Shown here one piece after another: positions 17,298-25,163 of a stretch of DNA of 48,437 nt. The DNA lies in the NCBI GenBank assembly GCA_030378015.1, contig JAUCGG010000015.1:1-48437 (forward strand). The letters are read 5' to 3'. Position 1 is the stretch's first letter. Every line of letters begins with the position of its first letter. The notes below the pieces were generated by a model. That model searched no databases, was not told the origin of the DNA, and worked only from the letters and a program-made list of their open reading frames with translations. The DNA comes from Desulfococcaceae bacterium HSG8. Its GTDB lineage: Bacteria > Desulfobacterota > Desulfobacteria > Desulfobacterales > 4be13. Position numbers and translations under genes: made by a program.

Positions 17298-18617
17298 ATG
17301 GCTGAAGAAGCAATCAAACTTGGAGGAAAGAAAAAAAGCTTTTTTATAGACAAGGTAAAAGAGATTCTTCCGGAAGGAGGAAATCTTAACCTTTGTCTGA
17401 CATGCGGAGCCTGTTCTTCCGGATGTCCTGCCACAGGACTGGAGGGGATGGACCCCAGGAAATTTTTGCGTATGGCAGCGCTCGGAATGGATGAAGAACT
17501 TCTCAGCAGCAAATGGGCGTGGATGTGTACCATGTGCCAGCGGTGCGTCTATGTCTGCCCCATGAAGATTGATATTCCGCAACTGATTTTTAATATACGG
17601 GCAAGCTGGCCCAGGGAAAAACGGCCCAAAGGTATCCTCGGGTCATGTGATATGGCACTGAGGAATGAGAGCTGCAGCGCCATGGGAACATCGCCGGAGG
17701 ATTTTCAATTCGTTGTGGAGGATGTTCTGGAGGAATACAGGGAATCCCAGCCTGAATTCAAGGATATGGAGGCTCCGCTTGATAAGCAGGACGCTGAATT
17801 TTTCCTGAATCAGAATTCCAGGGAGCCAGTGACCGAACCGGATGAAATGGTCCCCCTGTGGAAGATCCTTCACCTTGCGGGCGTGAACTGGACTTATGGC
17901 AGCAAAGGATGGGGCGGGGAAAACTACTGCATGTTCCTTGCAGATAATGAAGCATGGGAGAAACTTGCCAGAACTATGGTCGGACAGGCCGATGCCCTAG
18001 GGTGTAAAACGTATCTCAATACGGAATGAGGGCACGTCACCTTCTCAGTCCTGGCAGGACTGAAAAAATTCAATATTGAGCACAAGGTGGTTGTAAAAAA
18101 TATTTATGAATATTATGCAAAATGGATCCGTGAAGGGAAGCTCAAAGTAAACTCTGACTGGAATAAAGACCTGAAGATCAAATTTACCGTTCAGGATCCC
18201 TGTCAGATTGTACGCAAAAGCTACGGAGACCCGATCGCTGAAGATTTGCGGTTTGTGGTAAAATCGGTTGTCGGTGAAGATAATTTTATTGATATGGTTC
18301 CCAACCGGTCCAACAATTACTGTTGCGGCGGCGGCGGCGGCTTCCTTCAGTCAGGATATAAAGAGCAGCGTCTGGAATATGGTAAGCTGAAAGACGCTCA
18401 GATTAAGGCAACCGGAGCCGATTACTGTATTGCAGGGTGTCATAACTGCCATGCCCAGATTCATGAGTTAAGTGAGCACTACGGGGGCAATTACCCTGTT
18501 GTTCACATGTGGACCCTTATCTGTCTCTCTCTGGGCATACTGGGGCCGAACGAACGTGAATACCTCGCGGATGATCTCAAAGAAGTGAATGTGTTTCATC
18601 CTGAGACAGCAATGTAG
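17298..18617 (+). CDS. hdrCB: selenoprotein HdrCB/HdrD-like subunit
   Basis: Fused HdrC-HdrB type protein, 439 aa with UGA 18027-18029 as Sec244. Residues 30-90 hold two 4Fe-4S motifs (Cys33/36/39/43 and Cys77/80/83/87), the HdrC part. Residues about 190-439 form the two-CCG-domain HdrB/HdrD part. The second CCG motif is intact (DPCQ, NYCCGGGGGF, CHNCHAQ). In the first, the family's last cysteine pair is changed to NTE-U-GHVTF, so Sec replaces a likely cluster ligand. No membrane helices. Start ATG 17298 follows AAAAAGGAG; an upstream in-frame ATG in the repeat is unlikely. Related to Moorella HdrCB in the MetFV complex and to DsrK/HdrD. Likely links HdrA to MetFV rather than reducing a CoM-CoB disulfide. 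Confidence 0.92.
18027..18063 (+). promoter_or_regulatory. UGA-Sec codon and SECIS-like hairpin of hdrCB
   Basis: UGA 18027-18029. Perfect seven-pair stem UCAGUCC (18045-18051)/GGACUGA (18057-18063), loop UGGCA beginning 23 nt after UGA; the loop is identical to that in mvhD2. Confidence 0.87.
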
Positions 18618-18618
18618 T

Positions 18619-18704
18619 AGTCGGTTATCCGTTGTGATCTGTTGACGGTTGACGGTTTTTCTGTCTGCTCATCGTAAACAGATAACCGGCAACCGGCAAC
18701 TGGC
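18619..18704. repeat. opposed heptamer arrays between hdrCB and metV
   Basis: Left: TCGGTTA, TCCGTTG, then GTTGACG x2. Right: ACAGATA, ACCGGCA, ACCGGCA, ACTGGCT. The right units are near reverse complements of the left ones, giving a fold-back before AAGGAGG of metV. Confidence 0.8.
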
Positions 18705-18720
18705 TATTTAAGGAGGATTT

Positions 18721-19392
18721 ATGATAGTTGCCAAAAGGAAACCTTTTGAAGAAATAAAGAATATGCTCAAGGACTACAAGAAAGTCCTGAATGTGGGATG
18801 CGGAACCTGTGTTGCCGTATGTCTTGCGGGTGGAGAAAAGGAAGTAGATGTCTTAACTGCCGAACTGGACATGGCCAGAAAACTGGATAACAATCCCGTT
18901 GAACTTGGTAAAACCACCGTAGAGCGGCAGTGTGACAGGGAATACCTGGAAGCCCTGGATTCCATGGTTGAGGACTATGATGCACTTCTTTCCATGGCCT
19001 GCGGAGCAGGGATCCAGTTTCTCGCGGAAAGGTACCCCGACAAACCGGTTTTTCCCGCTGTTGACACGAGTTTTATCGGGGTGAACCAGGATGTGGGATG
19101 GTATGAGGAACGGTGTCGCTCATGCAGCAGTTGTGTCCTGGGGATGACCGGGGGTATCTGCCCGGTAACCATGTGTGCCAAAGGCTTATATAACGGCCCG
19201 TGCGGCGGTACAAACAATGGCAGTTGTGAAATCCATCAGGATCAGCCCTGTGCGTGGTACATGATCTATGAGCGTCTTTCCAAGCAGGGGCGTCTGGACT
19301 CAATCATGGAAGTTGTTCCGCCGCAGGATTGGCAGAACCAGACTCCGAGGACAGTGATTCAGCCGGGTTACAAAAAGCCGGAGAAAGATTAA
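18721..19392 (+). CDS. metV: MetV-type zinc/iron-sulfur partner of methylene-THF reductase
   Basis: 223-aa protein of the MTHFR C-terminal-domain (MetV) family, which binds MetF in acetogens and sulfate reducers. Cysteines cluster at the N-terminus (GCGTCVAVCLAGG) and the C-terminus (CRSCSSCVLGMTGGICPVTMC, then GPCGGTNNGSCE), the expected iron-sulfur ligands. All cysteines are ordinary Cys; no UGA is used here. ATG follows AAGGAGG. Its place between hdrCB and metF is the order expected for a MetF-MetV-Hdr-Mvh complex. It would carry electrons from the Hdr module to the flavin of MetF. Soluble. Confidence 0.92.
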   Translation: MIVAKRKPFEEIKNMLKDYKKVLNVGCGTCVAVCLAGGEKEVDVLTAELDMARKLDNNPVELGKTTVERQCDREYLEALDSMVEDYDALLSMACGAGIQFLAERYPDKPVFPAVDTSFIGVNQDVGWYEERCRSCSSCVLGMTGGICPVTMCAKGLYNGPCGGTNNGSCEIHQDQPCAWYMIYERLSKQGRLDSIMEVVPPQDWQNQTPRTVIQPGYKKPEKD

Positions 19393-19422
19393 AGCGTAAC
19401 CGGAAACTGAACTGGTTTTGAA

Positions 19423-19464
19423 TTTCAAATTTCGAATTTCAAATTTCAAGTTTCAGGTTTCAAA
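19423..19464. repeat. heptamer array between metV and metF
   Basis: TTTCAAA, TTTCGAA, TTTCAAA, TTTCAAG, TTTCAGG, TTTCAAA: six consecutive units just before the metF ribosome site GGGGAAG. Confidence 0.92.
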
Positions 19465-19479
19465 CAGGGGAAGTAGATT

Positions 19480-20412
19480 ATGGAACTGAAATCAGGAAGT
19501 AATTTGGAGAAAGTCTTAACTGCCGGTCATTTTGCCTTTACAGGCGAACTTGGGCCCCCTCGCGGAGCAAACGGAGAAGAGGTGAAGGAAAAAGCTGCCC
19601 ATCTGAAAGGCATGGTGGACGCGGTCAACATTACCGATAATCAGACAGCTATGGTGCGTATGTCAAGCTGGGCCGCCTCCCTCATACTGCTTCAGGAAGG
19701 GCTTGAGCCTAATTTCCAGATGGTATGCCGGGACCGCAACCGTCTTGCCATGCAGGCCGATATCCTGGGAGCTTATGCACATGGAATCAAGAACATGCTG
19801 TGTCTTTCCGGGGATCACCAGCAGTTCGGTGATCATCCCCAGTCCCTGGGTGTTTTTGATATAGATTCCATGCAGTTGATCGCTATGGTTAAAAAGATGC
19901 GGGATGAAGGGCAGTTTCTGAGCGGCGCGGAGTTGCACGGGGTTCCGAAGATGTTTATCGGCGCGGCTGCGAACCCGTTTGCAGAGCCGTTTGAATGGCG
20001 GGTCCATCGTCTGGCAAAAAAAATAAATGCCGGCGTTGATTTTATCCAGACCCAGTGCATTTATAACATGGAAAAATTCCGTGAATGGGTCAAACGGGCC
20101 AATGATATGGGGCTGACGGAAAAAGTACATATACTCGCGGGTGTAACCCCCATGAAGAGCGTCGGTATGGCGCGGTATATGCAGAAGAAAGTTCCCGGGA
20201 TGGATGTGCCGGAAGATGTCATCAAGCGCCTCCAGGGAGCCGGGAAAGGAAAAGTCGCGGACGAAGGGATCAAGTTTGCCTGTGAACAGATCGAAGAATT
20301 CAAAGAGATGAAAGGCGTGGACGGCGTTCATCTCATGGCTATTGAATGGGAACATAAGGTTCCGGAAATAGCAGAGCGGGCGGGTGTGCTGCCCAGACCT
20401 GAAGTTGATTGA
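19480..20412 (+). CDS. metF: 5,10-methylene-tetrahydrofolate reductase
   Basis: Reduces methylene-THF to methyl-THF in the methyl branch of the Wood-Ljungdahl pathway (310 aa, TIM barrel with FAD). Family features: FTGELGPPRGAN near the N-terminus (catalytic Glu), DAVNITDNQ, the GDHQ region (LCLSGDHQQFGDHP), GADKH-like AAANPF and QTQCIYNMEKF. Start ATG 19480 follows GGGGAAG. Last gene of the operon. In a sulfate reducer it may run in the oxidative (acetate or CO2-forming) direction as well as the reductive one. Linkage to Hdr/Mvh suggests the step is coupled to ferredoxin or NAD(P)H by flavin-based bifurcation or confurcation (inference from the Moorella complex). Confidence 0.95.
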   Translation: MELKSGSNLEKVLTAGHFAFTGELGPPRGANGEEVKEKAAHLKGMVDAVNITDNQTAMVRMSSWAASLILLQEGLEPNFQMVCRDRNRLAMQADILGAYAHGIKNMLCLSGDHQQFGDHPQSLGVFDIDSMQLIAMVKKMRDEGQFLSGAELHGVPKMFIGAAANPFAEPFEWRVHRLAKKINAGVDFIQTQCIYNMEKFREWVKRANDMGLTEKVHILAGVTPMKSVGMARYMQKKVPGMDVPEDVIKRLQGAGKGKVADEGIKFACEQIEEFKEMKGVDGVHLMAIEWEHKVPEIAERAGVLPRPEVD

Positions 20413-20574
20413 GACACTGGTCCGTAGTAGTCGCAGCAGAGTTGTAAGAGTTGTAGCTTTTTTGAGCGCAGAGAACGCAGTGTTCCGCAGGGCCTGCGTC
20501 CTCTGCGATCTTTTTCCGGACTGGACAGATTTGATCCCTTAATCTGCGTTCATATTGTGGTTCAGAAATCAAGT

Positions 20575-20742
20575 CAATCCAAAATCCGGTTTTCCATTTG
20601 TAACTCAGAATTAAGTTGTTGAAGATCATAAAAGACAGCATCATCGCCTACCAGAACACAGTTTCCGACAATAGCGGACGCGGCAAGCATAATATCAATA
20701 CTGTTTTCCGATTTCGTCGGGAAAGCGGATTGTTATTTCCAT
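20575..20742 (-). pseudogene. VapBC relic: antitoxin start fused to PIN-domain tail
   Basis: Reading from ATG at 20742 (AGGAGG upstream) gives MEITIRFPDEIGKQY then a stop. The neighbouring frame continues DIMLAASAIVGNCVLVGDD and FYDLQQLNSELQMENRILD, which resembles the C-terminus of a PIN-domain ribonuclease toxin. The middle of both genes is gone, so this is an inactivated toxin-antitoxin locus. Confidence 0.6.
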
Positions 20743-20841
20743 TGTCTTTCCTCCTTTTGGATAAATTCTGTCACTGATACCCTGATAGTTAAGTACCATT
20801 CTGAATTTCTTTGATAATTCTTGATTATAACGGGCACTTTT

Positions 20842-21020
20842 CTGTCCCGGAGGGACACCTGAAAATAGCCCGGCAATTCATTGCCGGACATGCCCCCGCA
20901 GCCTGCGGGAGTCCCGTAGGGACGACTGATTCAGTCGTCCCTACGGGACTCATAGAGGATTGTTCATGTCTTACCCCGGCAATGAATTGCCGGGCTATTT
21001 TCAGATGTCCCTCCGGGACA
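20842..21020. repeat. REP-like palindromic element, copy 2
   Basis: Arms GTCCCGGAGGGAC and AATAGCCCGGCAATTCATTG with their inverses, plus an inner TCCCGTAGGGACGACTGA palindrome. Same family as 4818-4966 and 21363-21512. Confidence 0.75.
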
Positions 21021-21070
21021 GGAAAGTGGCGGGAAAGTGTCTCCCCTAAATCCGTTATAATCAGTCTTTT

Positions 21071-21311
21071 TCATTTTTCAAGTTCCTTATCTTCCTGTTT
21101 AATCTGAAAGTATCGTTCCGTCGAGAATCGCTTATTTTTTAAAATTCCCCTGGCATTTCTGACGGATTCGGAAACGGGTTTCAGAATAAAACCGCTCTGA
21201 AATTCAATAAACTGAACCTGTTTTCCCTTCAGCTTGATCACTTCAGGAGGAAGTGTTATCTGATTCGATTTTAACGGCTTCTATTAAGCCTTCGTTTTTT
21301 GCTACTATCAT
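21071..21311 (-). pseudogene. frameshifted AbrB/VapB-like antitoxin
   Basis: ATG at 21311 (AGGAGTTC upstream) starts MIVAKNEGLIEAVKIES and soon meets a stop. In the next frame the protein resumes as ITLPPEVIKLKGKQVQFIEF through GILKNKRFSTERYF to a stop at 21071. The 'ITLPPEV' strand pattern suggests an AbrB/MazE-type antitoxin fold. No partner toxin remains beside it. Confidence 0.55.
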
Positions 21312-21362
21312 AAAGAACTCCTTTCATGAAAAAATCCTGATTATAACGGATTTAGGGGAGGG

Positions 21363-21512
21363 CACCTGAAAATAGCCCGGCAATTCATTGCCGGACAGGC
21401 CCCCGCAGCCTGCGGGAGACTGATTCAGTCGTCCCTACGGGACTCCCGGAGGATGTTCATGTCTTACCCCGGCAATGAATTGCCGGGCTATTTTCAGATG
21501 TCCCTCCGGGAC
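21363..21512. repeat. REP-like palindromic element, copy 3
   Basis: GAAAATAGCCCGGCAATTC, a short CCCGCAGCCTGCGGG hairpin, and the inverse arm ending in TCCCTCCGGGAC. With copy 2 it brackets the antitoxin relic; both copies are preceded or followed by AAATCCGTTATAATCAG. Confidence 0.75.
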
Positions 21513-21572
21513 AGGAAAGTGGCGGGAAAGTGTCTCCTCTAAATCCGTTATAATCAGGCTATTTCTTTTTGT

Positions 21573-24194
21573 CTAAGCATAATCCACCTCCATCTGCCTA
21601 ACTTCCTCAATAATTTCATCTACAGGTTCGGAGAGTTCGGGGGGGAGTTTGTGAAAGTTTTTATCATCCGTAAGGTGCAGGAAGGCATAATATAAAGGCT
21701 TAAACTTTTCTTTTAAATTTAAATCAGGGGTTTCAAAATACTGCGCGGCATGTTGGTATTGCTTTTTGACAAGAAGAAGCTTCAGGTATTCACTTAAACT
21801 CCATGAGTATTCATCAATAAAAGTTTTATCATGTAAAATCTCATTCATCGTATTGATTGCGTTGTCAGTCTGATCATTCCACAGGTAAAGTTTAGCTAAA
21901 AACTGACGATGAAGCATAATTCCTTCAAGACTCACAGCTTGTTCAGAAAGTTTTAAAGCTTCTTTTTTCTGTTTCTTTTGTCCAAAATAAAGAACCGCTA
22001 AATTGTTCATAGCTCTCGGCTCACCATTTTCCACAGCCATCAAGAAGTATTTCTCCGCTTTCTCTTTATCTTTATACTCAGTTTCATACAACATTCCGAG
22101 ATTATTCATAGCATTCGGCTCACCATTTTCAACAGCCATTAAGTAATACTTTTCCGCTTTCTCTTTATCGTTTAATTTTATATGATACAGATATCCCAAT
22201 CTGAATATCGCCTCCTCATCCCCTTTATCAAGAGCCATCATGTAATATTTTTCGGCTTTTCTATAGTCCGCGAAATTATCCTCACACAGCCGTCCGAGGT
22301 TTGTCATTGCTGCTACTAATGACTGATCCTTTTCAACAGACATTAATAAATACTTTTTCGCTTTCTCTTTATCCTTAAATTTAGCTTTATACAACCATCC
22401 GAGATTATTCATAGCGGACGTACTCCCATTTTCAGCAGCCATTAAGTAATACTTTTCCGCTTTCTCTTTATCGTTTAATTTTATATGATACAGACATCCC
22501 AATCTGAATATCGCCTCCTCATCCCCTTTATCAAGAGCCATCATGTAATATTTTTCGGCTTTTCTATAGTCCGTGAAATTATCCTCATACAGCCATCCGA
22601 GGTTTGTCATTGCTAATGGGTGATCCTTTTCAGCAGCCATTAAGTAATACTTTTCCGCTTTCTCGTAATTTTTTAAATAATAAAAAGAACCAGCTAATCT
22701 GAATTTTACAGATTCATTCTGATTTTTAATTTTGAGAAACAGATCCGCGGCTTTTTCATATTCATTACTTTCATAATATACTTCCCCTTTATTAAACAGT
22801 TCCTTATCTGACAGAGATAACTCCTCTGCCAAATTTTCATCCTTTACCATCAGGAACTTTTTCGTCTCACTGACCAATTCATACTCTGTTTCCATATCCA
22901 GCTTACAGGTTCCTGCCAATGCCTCGGTAAGATAATACGCGGCTTTGGGATGGTAGTCGCCCCGGGTAACAGCTTCAATATGTTTTCTGGCTCTTCCGGC
23001 AAGTTCCTCTTTGTCATACCAGCTTTCCAAAAAGCGCACCAGCCATATCACTTTGTTCTGGCTGCCTTTGGGGGCAAGGCGCATCAGATACCAGATATTA
23101 AAAAAACGCTCCCTCAGGTGATAGAAATGTAAATCCGCATCAACCGGGGTTCGCTGAATGATAAACACCTTTTCCAGTTCCTCCAGGATGGCTTCTATCT
23201 CATCGGTTTTCATGCGTATTTTCCGGGCAATCTCCTGAACGCTCATGGCATCCCAGTTCAGGGCAATGGCATTGACAACATCCCGTTGCAAAGGTATAAG
23301 GTCATCCATGCGGTGCTTATACAGGGGCGTCACCCTGTCCAGCACCTGTTCCAGATCGCCCACCGCGCTGCCGTTCTGGTTGTCAGTAAAAATCTCGAAC
23401 AATAAAATAATGGTGCGAATCACGCCGCCTGTAAGAATACGCAGGGTTTCCACCCTTCCGGGCTGATTTTCGATAATGCTCTGAATGGCTTTCTCTTTTT
23501 TATAATCTTTTCCCAGTTCCGACAGCAGATCGCGGGTTTCTTCTTTATTCAGACTCTTCAGCCGGGCTTTCTTAAAAAATTCATAAAAAGCGTGTTCATA
23601 TTTGAAAAATGCCTCCAATACCAAAGATGAGGCCCCGATGATCCGCAAATGGGGGCAGGTCATTAAAATCTCACGCAGGCGGTGGCTTTCCATCTCATTA
23701 AAATTTTTGAACATCTCCCCCAGGTTGTCAATAAAGAGGAGGATTTTCCCCGAGTGTGTTTCCAGCGCGCTGATAAGCATGTCAAAGCATATCCGCTCAT
23801 AGTCCTTATTTTCGTTATAGGCATCTTCCATTTGCCGGGATAAGCCTGTGAATCCGGGGTTTTTATTTTCCAATTCCCCGGCAATGGTTTCCCACAGCTT
23901 GAACAGGCGGGTAATCCCGTAATATGCCTCTTCTTTTAATACAATGGGAATGAGCCATGTATTTAATTCGCTGTCATTTTCGATCTCATAACTCAGCCGG
24001 AGCAGCAGCGTGGTTTTCCCCATTCCCCGCTGCCCTTCGATGAGGTAATGCTGTTCCGGGTATTTCATATCGGTATTTTTTATCTCCCGGAACAGTTTTC
24101 TGAATATCCTGTGTCTGACCACAAAGCTTTGAATAAGCTGCTCTTTGGTCTGTTCGTGGGGGTTGTAGAGGTTGGCTACCAGGGGTTGCTGCAT
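21573..24194 (-). CDS. STAND-like ATPase with Sel1-type repeats
   Basis: 873-aa protein. N-terminal P-loop ATPase of the archaeal ATPase/STAND type: Walker A GQRGMGKTT (54-62), Walker B ILLFIDN (151-157), then a helical and winged-helix segment to about 390. Residues about 470-770 are tandem Sel1-like repeats of about 36 aa (AEKYYLMAAENG, AMNNLGWLYE). Several repeats are nearly identical at DNA level (22130-22600), so the array has recently expanded by duplication. The C-terminus is helical. No membrane segment. Such ATPase-plus-repeat architecture is common in signal-sensing and anti-phage STAND proteins; the true role is unknown. ATG at 24194; the gene stands alone on the minus strand, next to other ATPase genes. 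Confidence 0.85.
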   Translation of the reverse strand: MQQPLVANLYNPHEQTKEQLIQSFVVRHRIFRKLFREIKNTDMKYPEQHYLIEGQRGMGKTTLLLRLSYEIENDSELNTWLIPIVLKEEAYYGITRLFKLWETIAGELENKNPGFTGLSRQMEDAYNENKDYERICFDMLISALETHSGKILLFIDNLGEMFKNFNEMESHRLREILMTCPHLRIIGASSLVLEAFFKYEHAFYEFFKKARLKSLNKEETRDLLSELGKDYKKEKAIQSIIENQPGRVETLRILTGGVIRTIILLFEIFTDNQNGSAVGDLEQVLDRVTPLYKHRMDDLIPLQRDVVNAIALNWDAMSVQEIARKIRMKTDEIEAILEELEKVFIIQRTPVDADLHFYHLRERFFNIWYLMRLAPKGSQNKVIWLVRFLESWYDKEELAGRARKHIEAVTRGDYHPKAAYYLTEALAGTCKLDMETEYELVSETKKFLMVKDENLAEELSLSDKELFNKGEVYYESNEYEKAADLFLKIKNQNESVKFRLAGSFYYLKNYEKAEKYYLMAAEKDHPLAMTNLGWLYEDNFTDYRKAEKYYMMALDKGDEEAIFRLGCLYHIKLNDKEKAEKYYLMAAENGSTSAMNNLGWLYKAKFKDKEKAKKYLLMSVEKDQSLVAAMTNLGRLCEDNFADYRKAEKYYMMALDKGDEEAIFRLGYLYHIKLNDKEKAEKYYLMAVENGEPNAMNNLGMLYETEYKDKEKAEKYFLMAVENGEPRAMNNLAVLYFGQKKQKKEALKLSEQAVSLEGIMLHRQFLAKLYLWNDQTDNAINTMNEILHDKTFIDEYSWSLSEYLKLLLVKKQYQHAAQYFETPDLNLKEKFKPLYYAFLHLTDDKNFHKLPPELSEPVDEIIEEVRQMEVDYA

Positions 24195-24404
24195 TGTATT
24201 CCTCGCAAATTTATGTAACCCTTTCAGGGTATATTAATGGGTGGTTTCCAAAACCCAGGGTGGCGCTGCGCTGACCCTGGGCTAGATTATTTAACCCCTT
24301 CGGGGTATCGGATTATTTAACCCTTCGGGTATTCCTCGGAATTCTTTTGCTGCAGATGCTTCGCTTATCTTTGCACTCCTTCTGATAAGAGGTTCCAGAT
24401 GTTT

Positions 24405-24764
24405 TCACGCGGCCAGTCCGAGACGAGTTTCTACAATATCCCAGCCGACTTCTGCCAAATCATCGGCTGTGCGGCGAAGCAGTCCGATCTGCTCCAGTCG
24501 GATGACATCCCTGCGAACCTGTCCTTTATCGCGTTTCATCTTGCCTGCAAGGTCTTTTACAGTCATGGGGCCGTCTGTACGCAATGTTTTCAAGAGGTTC
24601 CAACGTTGCGGAGTAAGGTTTTCAAACAGCGTCTCCGGATTTTCAAAAACAATGTGCTGCTCGGTTTCGACTTTCTCACCGGATTCAACGCGGTTCCACA
24701 CATCAATAAAATCCTTTGCAGTGCTTACAGGATCACCTGTGCTGATCTGAATTTGTGTGGTCAT
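24405..24764 (-). CDS. HVO_A0114-type winged-helix regulator
   Basis: 119-aa DNA-binding protein. The C-terminal two thirds form a winged helix (LTPQRWNLLKTLRTDGPMTV, DLAGKMKRDKGQVRRDVIRL, then LEQIGLLRR). It resembles the HVO_A0114 family, usually found beside DUF6516 proteins. ATG at 24764 overlaps the stop of the upstream gene by four bases (ATGA), so the pair is co-translated. Likely autoregulates the pair, as an antitoxin-like partner (inference from pairing). Confidence 0.78.
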   Translation of the reverse strand: MTTQIQISTGDPVSTAKDFIDVWNRVESGEKVETEQHIVFENPETLFENLTPQRWNLLKTLRTDGPMTVKDLAGKMKRDKGQVRRDVIRLEQIGLLRRTADDLAEVGWDIVETRLGLAA

Positions 24765-25054
24765 AATTCCTCCTTCCTTGCTTTTTCAATATGTTCCAAA
24801 AAATCCGCAACCAGGGATTCCACATTTTTAAACAGATAAGGTTCCTCTTTTCCCCCGATATGTCTGTGATCTCCCTTGCCAGTTTCATTATCATAACGAA
24901 CAACACACGTCCCGTCAGAAAGTCCGTAGTACAGGCGGTATTTTAATCCGTGAGGTCTGTCAGGAGTCGGTTGCGGAAGCTGCCAGAGAACTATCTCCCG
25001 AATGGCTCCGTCAGCGTAAATATATTTTTCCCGATAAATAAGTTTTGCCTTCAT
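24761..25054 (-). CDS. DUF6516-type small protein
   Basis: 97 aa from MKAKLIYREKYIYADGAI to the C-terminal ARKEEL. I chose the internal ATG at 25054 because residues further upstream are encoded by a dispersed palindrome. Its beta-rich start (EIVLWQLPQPTPDRPHGLKY, RLYYGLSDG) and the HRHIGG segment fit the toxin-like DUF6516 family. It overlaps the winged-helix gene by four bases. A toxin-antitoxin role is plausible but unproven here. Confidence 0.72.
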   Translation of the reverse strand: MKAKLIYREKYIYADGAIREIVLWQLPQPTPDRPHGLKYRLYYGLSDGTCVVRYDNETGKGDHRHIGGKEEPYLFKNVESLVADFLEHIEKARKEEL

Positions 25055-25163
25055 TATATATATCCAGCAGATGGAAAATATAGCGAACTGCTCCCAGGGG
25101 ATTGACAAATCCTCCGGAAATGCTTGGGATTTGTCAATCCCAAGCGAGCATTTCGGGAGTCTG

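Noticed and set aside
8205..18029. The UGAs as nonsense mutations, making five pseudogenes
   Set aside because: Five independent nonsense mutations all at conserved Cys-type positions, with intact frames on both sides and a hairpin after each, is far less likely than Sec decoding.
21573..24194. Naming the STAND-like ATPase an Avs defence protein
   Set aside because: No effector nuclease or protease domain is visible at the N-terminus, so the name would over-reach.
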